This document shows, in pieces, positions 38,707 through 51,100 of a DNA stretch of 64,000 nucleotides. The notes beneath the pieces are model-generated. The model had not been told where the DNA came from. It worked only from the letters and a program-made list of their open reading frames with translations, and did not search any database. Both the position numbers and the translations under genes were made by a program. Location of the stretch: assembly GCF_030052815.1 (NCBI RefSeq), contig NC_079505.1, positions 63,609,309 through 63,673,308 of the forward strand, written 5' to 3'. The stretch comes from Hevea brasiliensis (Eukaryota; Streptophyta; Magnoliopsida; Malpighiales; Euphorbiaceae). The stretch's first letter is position 1. Each line of letters starts with the position of its first letter.

Positions 38707-41256
38707 GGCCAACTTATGTCTATTTAATTAAAATGGTTAAATAAATAGAAAATATTTTACTATTATAAAAATTGAATTTGAATGCTTTTGTTATATTTTT
38801 TCAATTAAATAATATTTAATTATAAATTAATTTTTTATTTAAATAGTTTTCATTTATTTATCTGTATATAATATGTCATATGAGAAATTTAATACATATC
38901 AAGTACTCTGTTCTCACAAAATATTTTCATTTAATGCTCTCAAATCTTTTTTGATTTATGCTATTTTTTATTATTTCTTTTAAAAATTATTAGTTATCAT
39001 TCTCAAAATTTATTTATTTAAATATATTTAATTAATATGATTTTAATTATTAATTTTTTATAAATTTCTTATTTAATATTTCCTAAACTTTTAAATATGT
39101 TATTTCATTATAATTATATATCGAATGTAATTATAACTAATATTTTAATTATTCATATTTTATTATAATTAATTTTTAATATAATTATTTTAAAATTTTA
39201 ATTAAATATCTATATTTTTATGCATAAATTATTTCTCAATTATAATTTTATATAGAAGTACAACTTGAAAGATAAATTACAAATATAATTGTATAAAAAA
39301 TTTAGTTACAAGTAAAGATGATTAAAAAAATTAAAGTTATAGTATTCAATTATAGAATCTTTCTTTTGAAAAAGTATGTATTTTTAATATTTATTATATT
39401 AATAGAAAATAATGATATTTTAAAATTTTAATTTTTATGAAATATATTTATTTTATATTATAAAATTGTGTAAAGTAATAACTATTTTTATCAAAGAATT
39501 ATTTTATAAAAAATATATTAGATTAATAAAAAATTTTACTCTTAGATATAGTATTTTTAAAAAAATAATATAATAGAATGTTATTTTTAATTAATAATAA
39601 TGTTATATACTTTCATTATTATTAAAATTAAATAATTCAATTCATTATTAGTAATTTAATATTTTTTATTATATTAATAATAAAAAAATATAATATTTAC
39701 ATACTTTTAAAATAATATTGTTTTATCATTAATTTAATGTATTTTCTATAATTTATAAAAAAATAAATATTAATTTACATGAGGTAAAATATAAAAATTT
39801 TATGAAATTAATTTTTTTGAATAAAGTAATTTTATTATATTTTAAATGAAATAATCATGAAAATTATTATTAATATATATATAATTAAATAAGTATTTTA
39901 ATTAATTACACCATAAAATAATTAAAAATTTATTATTATAATAAATAAAAATTTATTTAAATTAAATTAAATGAGAGAGAAAATTTAATTTAAAATTAAT
40001 TTAATAGTAATTATTTATTTTATTTAAAATATAATTAAAAATTAAATTAAAATATAAAAATTATAAATTACATATGCATCATATGGGCATTATACTAGTT
40101 ATTCCTAATAATAATGTGACCACACCTCATACTAATATTTTATTCCTATTTTATTACTATTATTTTTTAATAATTACCATTCCACTAAAAAAGCCCTTTT
40201 TTTCATTAATTTTAATTGCTCCATGTATTTATTTGTGGGGCTATATTAGGTAATTATTTGAATATTATAATATTAGTTAGAATATGATAATACTCATAAT
40301 TAACAGCCACATTATATCCTTAATTTATATATAATTAAAGACCTCTGCATATTTTTATTCAGTATTTACGAAGTGCTGGTATAAAATCATGTCATTTACA
40401 ATATTAAAATGTAAATTATCAATTAAATAATATCTATTAAATAAATTAAATTTCAAAAAAATATTTATTAAAAAATTAAATATTTTTAATAGTTTCTATT
40501 TTAAAATTACTAAATATTAATTATATTTAATATAAATTAAAAATAACATAATTTTTATGTATTTATACACTATATTTATTAATAAATTATGTTATATTAT
40601 CACACTTTTTCCAAAAAATAATTCCCATTATTAACAAAACATTACTTTTTTTAAAAAAAATAATAATTTGTTCAAAGAAAATTTGTTTAAAATTTTCGCA
40701 ACTTTTTTATTTTTTTTAAAGAAAATTTTTCTCAGAAGAAAATTTTAAAAAAACTTTTTAAAAAAAATATTTGAAAGAAAGAATATTTCTAAAAAGACAT
40801 AAAAATAATATTTTATAAATCTCCAAAAAATCACTTTTGCCAATAACATTAAAAAAAAGGAATTTTTTTAAAAGTATTTAAAAAGTAATTCTAATACATC
40901 ATATTAAAATTGACCCGTGGAACCCAAATGATCTAACTAATTTTAAATTATTTTTGTTGATAAAATAATTTTTAAATTATTTTTGTTGATGAAATAATTT
41001 TACTATACTTAAAAAAAAATAGAATTTATCATTAATTTACATATAAAAATAATTAAATAAGTTATTTTTAATAATTACACCACAAATAATAAAAAATGTA
41101 CTACTAAAATAGGTGAAAAATTATTGAAATTAAATTAATTAAGAGAAACTTATGAATGAAAATTAATTTAATAATAATAATAATAATAATTTTTCTTTAT
41201 TTATTAGGACAAATTGATTAAGAAATAAAATTTAGATAGCATTGGCATTTTACTAG
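35499..41256 (+). mobile_element. Older Helitron-like element, split by a younger one
   Basis: 35640-36040 and 40099-41256 together resemble 33421-35498 in order, including a match between about 40491-40640 and 33727-33890. The unit ends in a degenerate GGCATTTTACTAG at 41253-41256 followed by T. The part between, 36041-40098, is a separate insertion. The 5' end is not defined. Confidence 0.5.
36041..40098 (+). mobile_element. Helitron-like element(s) with four repeated 5' modules
   Basis: Two units lie in series. The first starts near 36041 (TATATATAAAGTAAAGAGAT) and the second near 37300 (ATATATATAACTAAGAGAT). Each begins with paired CACGTG-like blocks (36090 and 36105; 37367 and 37392) and contains two modules of about 0.5 kb ending in a (TAA)n tract followed by GGCCATTAATTT-like sequence. 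The tail after 38560 ends with a CATATG hairpin and ATACTAG at 40092-40098, then T. The family is the same as at 55567-63726. No coding capacity is seen. Confidence 0.65.
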
Positions 41257-42540
41257 TTTAAAACTATAATGGAGCAATTGTTGCACAGGCAAAAGCTTTA
41301 TTATTTAGAATGAACAACTGAAACTATTTAGAAGGTATTTACTTTGACCATTTATTTTTAATTTTTGAATTAAAATATATTTTTAATTTATAAATTAATT
41401 TAAAAATAAGAAGTTGATTGTTTGGTAAAACTATTTAAAATAAACTTTTAAATAGTTCTAATATTTAGTTAAAATGTACTTAAAATGTACTTAAAATGAA
41501 CTTAATTTATCAAAATGATCAAAAGAATATATCATTAAATATTGTGATCATTAAGATGAAGATAATATTAATATTTTTAACCATTATTAGGAAAATATAA
41601 TTTAAAGAATATTTTTAAAATAAATAAATAAGTTATAAGTAATGATATTTTATTTATTATTTTTAATTTATTTTAAGTAATTTTTTTAATTTATAAATTA
41701 AACTAAACATTAATTTACTTGGGACTTTTTATTTCTATTTATAAGTATGTTTGACTAATTTATAAGTTAAAAGCTAATGCCCTATTAAATTTTTACTTTA
41801 TTCTAATTAAAAGTTTTTAAGAAAACTCATCCTTTTACTTTAATTAATAAGTTCCAAATTTTCTTTTTCTTATAGATTTTACATCCCTAAATTCAACCTA
41901 TACCATTTTACCTTTTTTTTTTAATATTCCAAATAATTTCAATAACCATAGTTTATTAATTTTATCTACTCTCCTTCTTTTCATAAAAATAGGCGTTCTT
42001 TTCTTTTTTGTCTGTTTCATAATATAATTCGCTTTTTTAAATAATAATTTATTTATTAATTTATTGATATATTCTACGTTAAAAAAATTATTTTAAAAAT
42101 AATTTAATAATATAAATTATTTAATGTTTCATAAAAATATATAAGTAAAGGTATAATAAAAAAAGATTAAATAAAATTTATTATTTATTTATATAATTAT
42201 ATGAAATTAAGACTAAGTATAAAATCTCACAGTCTTATATACTACTCTAATATCACTAAACTAAAATTTATTTAAATAAAATTTATTAATTTAACTATAT
42301 TAATATTATTTTAAATTGTATAAAAATAAAAAATAATTTATTTTTATAGAATGAAAAGAGTATTTCTACTTTTTAATTTGTTTTCCTAAAAATTATTTTA
42401 ATCTCTAAATTGAGAAGAAAATTCTTGTGATAAAAGTAAAATAAATAATTTAAAAAAAAAATTAAGGAAATGACCATGGAAAAACACATTTGAAATAGGT
42501 AAAAAAAAGAAAATCACTTGTCAGTAACAGTCCCAAAGTT
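41257..42540. other. AT-rich spacer, no gene seen
   Basis: Strongly AT-rich. GTTTGGTAAAACTATTT near 41419 and GTTTGACTAATTTATAAG near 41749 may be ends of a decayed MITE, but no target duplication could be fixed. Confidence 0.45.
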
Positions 42541-42599
42541 ACTGCAATGTGCGGGGTTAAAAACAAAAACTGCCCAACAGGTTATGAACAAAAGCTTGG

Positions 42600-42710
42600 A
42601 GTTTAATGACGTCAGGACACACGTAGCTCTCCTCTATATTTCTCCTAATGTTCTTCATCTATACTGTTATAACACGTGCCGAGCATCATAACAGGCACGT
42701 GTGAGTTAGG
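42600..42710. promoter_or_regulatory. Cluster of bZIP-type sites (CRE-like and paired G-boxes)
   Basis: The sequence TGACGTCA lies at 42607-42614. Two G-boxes sit in an inverted pair, ACACGTGCC (42672-42680) and GGCACGTGT (42694-42702). The surrounding 0.5 kb (about 42540-43060) is clearly richer in G/C than its neighbours. It is about 2.2 kb upstream of the eIFiso4G promoter. Such palindromes are classical plant bZIP/bHLH sites; use in vivo is inferred only. It could also belong to an unseen element. Confidence 0.35.
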
Positions 42711-42719
42711 CCTAATCTC

Positions 42720-44830
42720 TTAGCTGTTGCTTTCGCGTCAGGTCGGGAATACAAAACCACGGGTGGTCGGTGCATCGAATCTGACTGCTATCGCCAGACT
42801 GTAGCTCCAAACGTCGTCGTTTTATGTGGAAACGTGGGAAAATTGTTTTGTTTTTAAAATACCGATCTTGTCCTTGAATATTCACCGGGTTTCGATCACA
42901 AAAATGATAAGTTAGAGTTGAAATTACATTGGTGTCCTTGCGTTTGCCATCCTTTTCAACTTTTGTCTACTATCCTCTGTGTCTTATATTTAGAAAATCA
43001 GATTCTAGTTTTACTTTTAAGGCCAATGAAATTATTGTTCAAATTGCCACCATGCGCGGTAGTCTAATAATTAATTTAGAAAAATAGTTTTATTTCATTT
43101 TGATTTGAATATCAATATGAATATAATTGCTAATTATTGTTTTTATTTAGAAATATAATAAAAGAAGGTGATGGTTTGTTCAATATTTGATTTTATTGAG
43201 TGTCATATTAAATTTAATGATTGATCTCTTTATATAAAATTTTGGATCTCAGATTTAAGAAAGTTATGACTATCCTATCCAGAGGGTTTTCACTTTTTAC
43301 TATTAAAAATTTCGGTGATAGATACTTTTTTATAGGATTGGATTCAATTAAAAACGTTAATCGATAATTTTAAATTTTAAATTTAAATGGATTATAGTCG
43401 TTATATTTGGAGAGTCTTTATTTTTTACTATTAAAAGAAAAATTATTGTATTAATTTTAAATTTAATTATTTAGTTCCTTCTATATGTCTATATGTGTGA
43501 TTGATTTGTCTACTTCTATTTATTAATTGTTCAATTATAGATGGAAAACAAAGGCAGTAATCCTGGAAAAACATGTTTGGATGAGAGTTCATATGTAACT
43601 TTGTATTTTTATGAACTTTTAAATATTTTTAGTGCGGCTTAAGTACTATTAAATTAAATTAAATTTTATTAATTATAAATTAAATTTTAAATATTAGTTT
43701 GGAATAAATATAACAGTTGTAAAAATTGTTTATAATTTATTTGATTAATTATTAAAATTATGTTTGAAATTTTAAAAATTACAATTTTTAATTATTTAAT
43801 TATCAGTTTCTTTAATGAATGTAAATTTATATCCATTAAAATTTATTTAATATACTAATTAGTATGAGAAATTACAATTAATAATTAATTAAATATAATT
43901 TGTATTCATTTAACAGAATTCCTCGTATGATTTGTCATTAAAATTATAATTTTTTATATTAGTGAATGAATATAAATTTACACTCTTTAAAAGTTTTTAA
44001 TTTTTATTTTTAAACTAATAATATTTAATCATTAATGATAACTACTTAATTAAATATGTATCTTGATTGAATTTAATATAGATACAATAATTCCTTAATA
44101 AGTACAATAATTTTCAAAAACTCTATATACTAACAAAAATTTGAATTTGATATTTCAACGTTAATACTACTGAATTAAAATTTATTAATAACAGTCAATT
44201 TATTCTATATCATAAAAAATATTATATGAAGTGTACTATACGCGTAGAAAGAGTCTCACTATATTTACATAAAATTTAATTGTTTGATAGGCCATAATAT
44301 AATGTGATATAAAAATTTATTTTATGTTCTATTAAACATAGTTTAAAATTATAAAAACATATATTTATGAATGGAATTAAAAAATGTTACGTTTATTGAT
44401 AAATTAAAAAAATATATTTAGAAAAACCAAATATTGTGTTTGGATTGAATTTATGCATTTAGATTGAATTAAATACATTATTTGATAATTTTTAAATATT
44501 AATCAGGCTATTTAAAAATTAAATATTAATTAGATAATTTCATCTTCCTAAAAAATATTAATAATTATTAAAATAGAGAAATATAATTGTAAAGAAATAA
44601 ATGTTTTCGGGATAATTTGATTAAAATAGAGAAATATAATAATAAAAAAATAAATGCACTTGAAATGATAATAAATAATAATAAAATTAAAAAAAATAAT
44701 TAATATTTTTTAAAATTTTTAAAATAATAAATAAGAGTAATTATACATGAGGAGAGAAGGGAAAGGAAAACATTCAGACTTAAAAAGAAAAAGAATAAAT
44801 GTATTATTTTTATTTTTTATTATTTAAAAA
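42720..44830. other. Upstream region of eIFiso4G, no gene seen
   Basis: Beyond the G/C-richer patch ending near 43060 this is AT-rich DNA without coding signal or recognisable terminal repeats. Confidence 0.5.
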
Positions 44831-44835
44831 TACAC

Positions 44836-45155
44836 TATAAATATAAATTTAAAACAGCCAGAGGCACTCACCTAAAGTAGGGTTTGTATTTCCCTGCCCT
44901 CACCGGCCTTACATACTCTCTCTTCTCTTCTCTCCTCTGTTCTGTGCAGAAGAGGGAGAATCTACACCAAACATCCTTTCTATTTCTTCAAAATCAATCT
45001 TTTTATTCTCTTTAACAACATATAATTACTATTTTTTTCTTTTCTTTAATAGATATTCTATATAGGAGTCAATCTTGATTCAGCAGGTATTATTGTAGCT
45101 GAATCTTAGTTTGGTTGGACGGTGGAGATTTTATCTGGGAGTGAAAGATCGAGGT
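44836..45155 (+). promoter_or_regulatory. Core promoter and 5' leader of eIFiso4G
   Basis: A TATA box, TATAAATA, lies at 44836-44843, so transcription would start near 44865-44875. A telo-box in reverse (TAGGGTTT, 44878-44885) follows; such boxes are typical of plant genes for the translation machinery. The leader has a pyrimidine-rich stretch (about 44915-44945). No ATG precedes the chosen start in the last 90 bp. Start-site positions are inferred. Confidence 0.6.
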
Positions 45156-48100
45156 ATGCAGCAAGGTGATCCGGCGGTGTTGAGCTTGAGACCTGGTGGT
45201 GGTCGAGGGAGCAGACTCTTCAATCCTCGCTTAGAGTCCTCCTCTTCTTCTTCTCTTTCTTCGTCTTCTATCGCTTTTGGTGATCTCCCTCTCTTGCGTC
45301 CTCACGGTGGTGCTCCGCCTCCAAAGGTTGTTCCCTTTTCTATTTTTAAATAATTGTTTGTGTTTGGATCTGGACCTTTTGTAACCTATAGATAAGCTTT
45401 GTTTTTAATTGTATGCAATAGATTTTGGAGTGGGTTTTAGGAAAGCTGCCTTTTTCTTGATTGGGATTTTAAAAGAAATGGATCTGGAATTGATATTGTT
45501 TATGATTTTATCACATGTTATTATCTTGGTTTTGTTGAATTTATGTTGTGGGATTATTGATTTATTAGTATAGATGCTTCAATAATATCAATACGCTGAA
45601 AAAATGCGGACCTTGTTTATGTCTGGTTGGATTTTGCGACTGCTTTTGAAATTCATGTAATTTTTTGCTCTTAAAAGCTAGTGCTTGAGACGGGTATTGA
45701 AAAAAAGGGAAACATATCAAGTTATGCCTTGAAGATATTACGATTTTGTGCATTTTTGTTCCTTGTAATTGTTCTATCGGTTGGATTTTGTTTAGAATTC
45801 GATTTGCTTTCCCCCATTAAGAATAAGAACTTTGAAGAGTGAACGTTGCTATGCATAATTGTTCAAGTGTCCTAATTCTTGGTGGGCCACTTGATATGTG
45901 TACCTGCTGTAAATATGGACCAACATCAATATGTAGGCTTTAGGTGGGCATGTAGTGAGTTTCGGAATGCCCATAAAGGACCTACGAACATTTTAATTTT
46001 ATGGATTGTAAATGTAGTTGGACGTTGATAGGATAATACAGTACATCAAGCCAACAAAATCTAAGAGAAGTTTGATTGTTAGCGGTTTCTTTGTTAGGTG
46101 GTAGTCCATGGTCAAATTCTGTCCTACCTACTTATTATTTTTCTATATTGTTCATTAGAGGACATAGCTGTAGCTCACTAATGTTAAAAAGAATGAAAGT
46201 ATTTTCTAAAAGTTTCAAAGGTTTGTCTTGGCAAGTATAAGTAGCAGTTCTATTAGCACCATTTTTGTATTTTACTATTTTAAAATTCCAAACTGATGAA
46301 GACAATATACATTGGCAGTTTGAATTTAACCATTCATCTTGAGTATGTTTAGAGGCTACTTAGTTCCTCTTGACTTGGTATGATTGAATGTTCTTGAACT
46401 TTACTGCATTGTATCTTTTAATTTTATTGAAGAAGTGCAAATGTATGTTTGCATTTATTTTATACAATCAAGGCATTAGTTTTATATGTATAATTTATGG
46501 CATATCTTGTAATTATGGTTTCAAATCACGGTCGCGGGTAATGTAATTGGCCTGTAATGACCATAACAGTAACGGTCTAGTGCTAAGCAAATTTTTTCAA
46601 AAAATTTACAAAGTTCATAAATTGGCTATATATTGCTAGATACAAGTTAAATTAACAAGCACAAATATATCAAATAAAGACGGTAAATCTATCATGTTTA
46701 GACATCATTAGTATTAAACAATTTATAACTAGAATAGAGATATTTAATAATGATCTTAGCTTAGGAAACATTAAGCGAGAGATTTTATAGAAGAAAGGAG
46801 AAACTTAGGTGAAAATTTGAGAGAATATGAGAGATATAGCAGTTGTGGAACAGAAAATACGCAGACAAAGACAAGAGAAGCAAAATAATAGTTTTTCCAT
46901 GTGATTGCAGCAGAGGAATAATTAAAGTAATGGCCGTTACCATTACGGAATGGTAAATAACGGCCGTTACACCTGCCACTTCAGATTTGCCTGGAAATAA
47001 TGGTGTATCGCTTAATAGGTCCTTTCAAAACCTGTAAATAACAGCTGTTACGTTACGTAACGGCTGTTATTTGCAACCTTGCTTGTAATAGTGCATCTTA
47101 GTTTTGCATGCCACATGGTCCGTGTTTAATTCAGCTGTTATTGGATTTTGTTTTTTGGTTTTTGTTTGTTGCCCATTTAACTTGGTAATATATTGTTGAA
47201 GTTCTTGACTTGCCCTACCTTATGTTTTGTTTTTAGACCGGAGACTCACGATTTGAGATTCGTGACCGTGTGCGGTACACGAGAGACCAGCTGCTGCAAC
47301 TCAGAGAGGTAATATTTAATTATATTCCTGGGATGTTGTTAAGCTGATACAAACTTTCTAGGTAGATTTATTTCTTTATTTTTCTGTGTCTCATATGTGG
47401 TGATTTCAATGAATCCAATCATTGGGATGCAGCATCAAAACAGTGGTAAATTAATTGGAAGATTTTTTTTTTTTCCAACTATCTTCTGTATTTCCCCTTT
47501 TCCTGCTTAAAATTTTTCAACTTGGCAAATTTTGTGCTTTTCTTTTTATTATTAAGCTTTAAGTAGTTTGCATAAATAATCTTTTCAGATTAAACATCTT
47601 GGTGATTAAAACACACAGCATTCATGCTTTGAGTAGTATTTTTCCAGAGATTCATGTAAGTTCTGCTTTCTTTATGGTTTGTGCATTTCCTCATTTTATG
47701 TTATGGCTATTATTTTCTCAAAGGCTGTTGTGATCTCTGATGAGATCTTAAAAATCAAACGAGAAATTGAAGATGAGCTTTTTGGTGAAGATCAAAGCTG
47801 GAGTCATGGAGAAATCAATGTGAGTTACTGCAATATTTTGATTTGCTGCTGCTTTGTATTTTTATTTTTATCCTTTGTCTGAAAGATGGGTAATTTTAAA
47901 TTTGATAAGACAGGGTGTTAGTTATCTTCTAAATATCTTTGCTTGTATTCAATGTTTATTTATGGTTTGTTGACTGCTGGCAATCAAAATGATAAATGGG
48001 ATTGATTGACAAATTTTCTGATTTAACTTGAGTTGTTAGCTTTTAGAATAATGATTTCTTTTGCTCTATCCAGATGCCAAATCAGTCTCTAAGTCGTTAT

Positions 48101-51100
48101 TCAGAGCCAGACAATCGTGACTGGCGTGGTCGTTCTGCACAATTTTCTACTTCTGGAGAGGAGAGGTCCTGGGATTCTCTTCGAGAAAACAGGGACTTGG
48201 GTGGGCGATATGACTCCAGACAGCCAGATGCAAATCAATTTAATCGTCAGGACCAACTCAATTCTCAATTTGCAATAGCACAAATCTCGTCTAATCAATT
48301 GGTAAAATCTCGTCTAATCAATTGGTAAAATATATGATCATTTTGGTTGCTACATGTTTATGGTTTTGTTCATGTGTTGTCTTTTGAAACTATTATTTAC
48401 GCATCTAAAATTTATATTTTTGCTGAGACAATAAAATTTTTAGTTCATATGGATTGTAATGGTTTGCTAAATGAAAAGCATCTTTCCAAGACGCATGCTC
48501 TGATATACTAATGATGGGAATTTAAAAGTTAAGGTCCCCTTGTGATGCCATTTTTTGTTACTTTTCCCTTTTGTTATTGTTTGGGTTTGCTATAGCTGTA
48601 AGATTGAAATTGTTCTAATAAGTGGCATGCTATATTCAGATACAAGTGAGGTTAACAAATTCTGCAATTTTAATATGTTGCTGTAACTTTTTTTCTTATG
48701 AGTTATTATGAAATGTTTTAGCATGAGAAATTAAATTTAGATATGCTAGTCTTGAACTATTTCATCTTGAAAGAAATAGTTCTATGATATAAGTTCCTCT
48801 TGCTTGTTTTTGAACTTTTAATTTTAAGAATGGTGTGCAAAAAATATATAGAAGCACAGCCTTTTTACTTTATCTTGGTTTTATACCTCTTCCAATTAAT
48901 AATTTTTTTTTGGGCATAAAAAGTTGTGAATGTGTCCATGGGCATAGGATAACAATGACTTCTTGTTTGATTTGAAAAAAAAGGGAGCTTAAATATTAGA
49001 GTAGTTGGTTCCTGATATTACATTATATCCCTGTTTCACTTCTTTGTTGGTAACCCTACTTCAATTATAATGCATGTTGAATGTGTTATTGTTGTTGTCA
49101 TTATTATTATTGGTGCAAACTTGCACCTTTAAGGGCATGTGAATTGGCTTTGGATCAAAAGCCGTATTTTATTTTGAAACCAGGGAGGTCCTGCTCCAGC
49201 TTTAGTCAAGGCTGAGGTTCCATGGTCGGCTAGAAGGGGGAATCTTTCTGAGAAGGAACGAGTCTTGAAGACTGTTAAAGGGTAATTCATTACAACACTG
49301 TGAAGTGTGACTTTCTGCATTATTAAGCATTGAAAGCATGAATATGTGGATTTGTCTATTGGAAGTGTGGACATGTTAGCAGTCTTAATAAATAGTACTC
49401 TTTTTGTTGATCCTTTAAACATTGAATTCCTGTGTGCTATCCATAAAGAGCTAAATGATCCTGAATCTTATATATCCTTTATATGGTAAAATTTGTTTAA
49501 GAACTAACTTCTGAATGTCCAAAATTTTCATAGAGTTCTCACCGATACGCATGAATGGTATTTATGTGTTTCTGCAATAAAAATCTCTCATGCAAATGGC
49601 AAATAATAAAGCAGACATCTCATAATTCTATTTCTTGTATGAAGTACAATAAAGCAGACATACAATATAGATGGTCACTCAATAAATTGACTTTTTCAGA
49701 TAGAAACTGCAAAGACAGAAGGATAGCATAGGCCACTGAATTTGGCTACTTGTTTTTGCTGTCTCCTATTTTGTCTTCTCCACGTATTTGTTATTTTGCT
49801 TTCTATACATTGTAATTCCATCTTGTCATTCTTTGCTCTTAAAGATGGTTACCTTTTTATGAGAGCTACTTTATTAGGTTAGGTACCATTGTTTGGTGCA
49901 TGGTAAAAGTCTTGGGTTCACAAATATTGGATGTGGGTTTGACTTTTGAGAGCATCTGTCTTTTTATTGTTTCTTCTTCTGTGCTCACTAATTACTAAAT
50001 AGGTTGGTTTGACCCTTATGGATTTGCTAGAATACAACATTTGTGTTCTTAATTCCTTGTGCTGTTTAAGTTGGCTTGATGCAATCCATATTTTGAGATG
50101 TTAATGGAGTTAGTTTTACATGGTAGCACTGTGCTGAAAAAAATTCTTTTTTTTTTTATTTGGCAGTATATTGAACAAGCTTACCCCTGAGAAATTTGAT
50201 CTTCTCAAGGGTCAACTCATTGACTCTGGCATTACATCGGCCGATATCTTAGAGGTTAGTTTATCTGTTTTTATATTTTCAATTTTTTTAGATGTATAGC
50301 CATTTCCAGATGAACTCATGGGTAACTTGTCATGCAGGGTGTGATACAGCTTCTGTTTGAGAAGGCTGTTCTGGAGCCCACATTTTGTCCCATGTATGCT
50401 CAGCTGTGCTCTGATCTAAATGAAAAGCTTCCCCCATTCCCATCAGATGAACCAGGTGGGAAAGAAATCACATTCAAGCGAGTTCTCCTGAATAACTGCC
50501 AGGAGGCATTTGAAGGTGCTGGTAAGCTAAGGGAGGAAGTTTGGCAGATGATGGCTCCAGAGCAAGAGCTTGAACGCAGGGATAAAGAAAGATTGGTCAA
50601 GCTTCGTACACTTGGAAACATCCGTTTGATCGGAGAGCTCCTGAAGCAAAAGATGGTTACTGAGAAGATAGTTCATCACATTGTTAAGGTTAAAATTGAA
50701 AACCTACTTGTAGCACTTCCCTGATTAGGCAATGAAATAGATTCTTTGCCATGTTTGTTTCTCTCTCTATCTCCAATTCCTTTTTCTTTTTTGGGATTAC
50801 TTACTGTTGCTATTTGAACAGGAGCTTCTGGGACCAGACACCAAAATTTGTCCTGCCGAAGAAAATGTTGAGGCCATATGTCAGTTTTTTAACACTATTG
50901 GGAAGCAACTTGATGAGAATACGAAGTCGCAACGTATAAATGATATATACTTCCTTCGTTTGAAGGACTTGTCATCAAACCCTCGTCTGGCTCCTCGACT
51001 AAGGTTCATGATTCGTGATGTTCTTGAACTGCGGGCAAATAACTGGATTCCTAGACGTGAAGAGGTGGGGTTTATGATCATTTTTCATTTGGTAGTTAGA

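Noticed and set aside
45111..45155. In-frame upstream extension of eIFiso4G starting at a TTG
   Set aside because: The frame is open for 15 codons before the ATG, but the extension lacks an ATG and the conserved family N-terminus begins at MQQGD.
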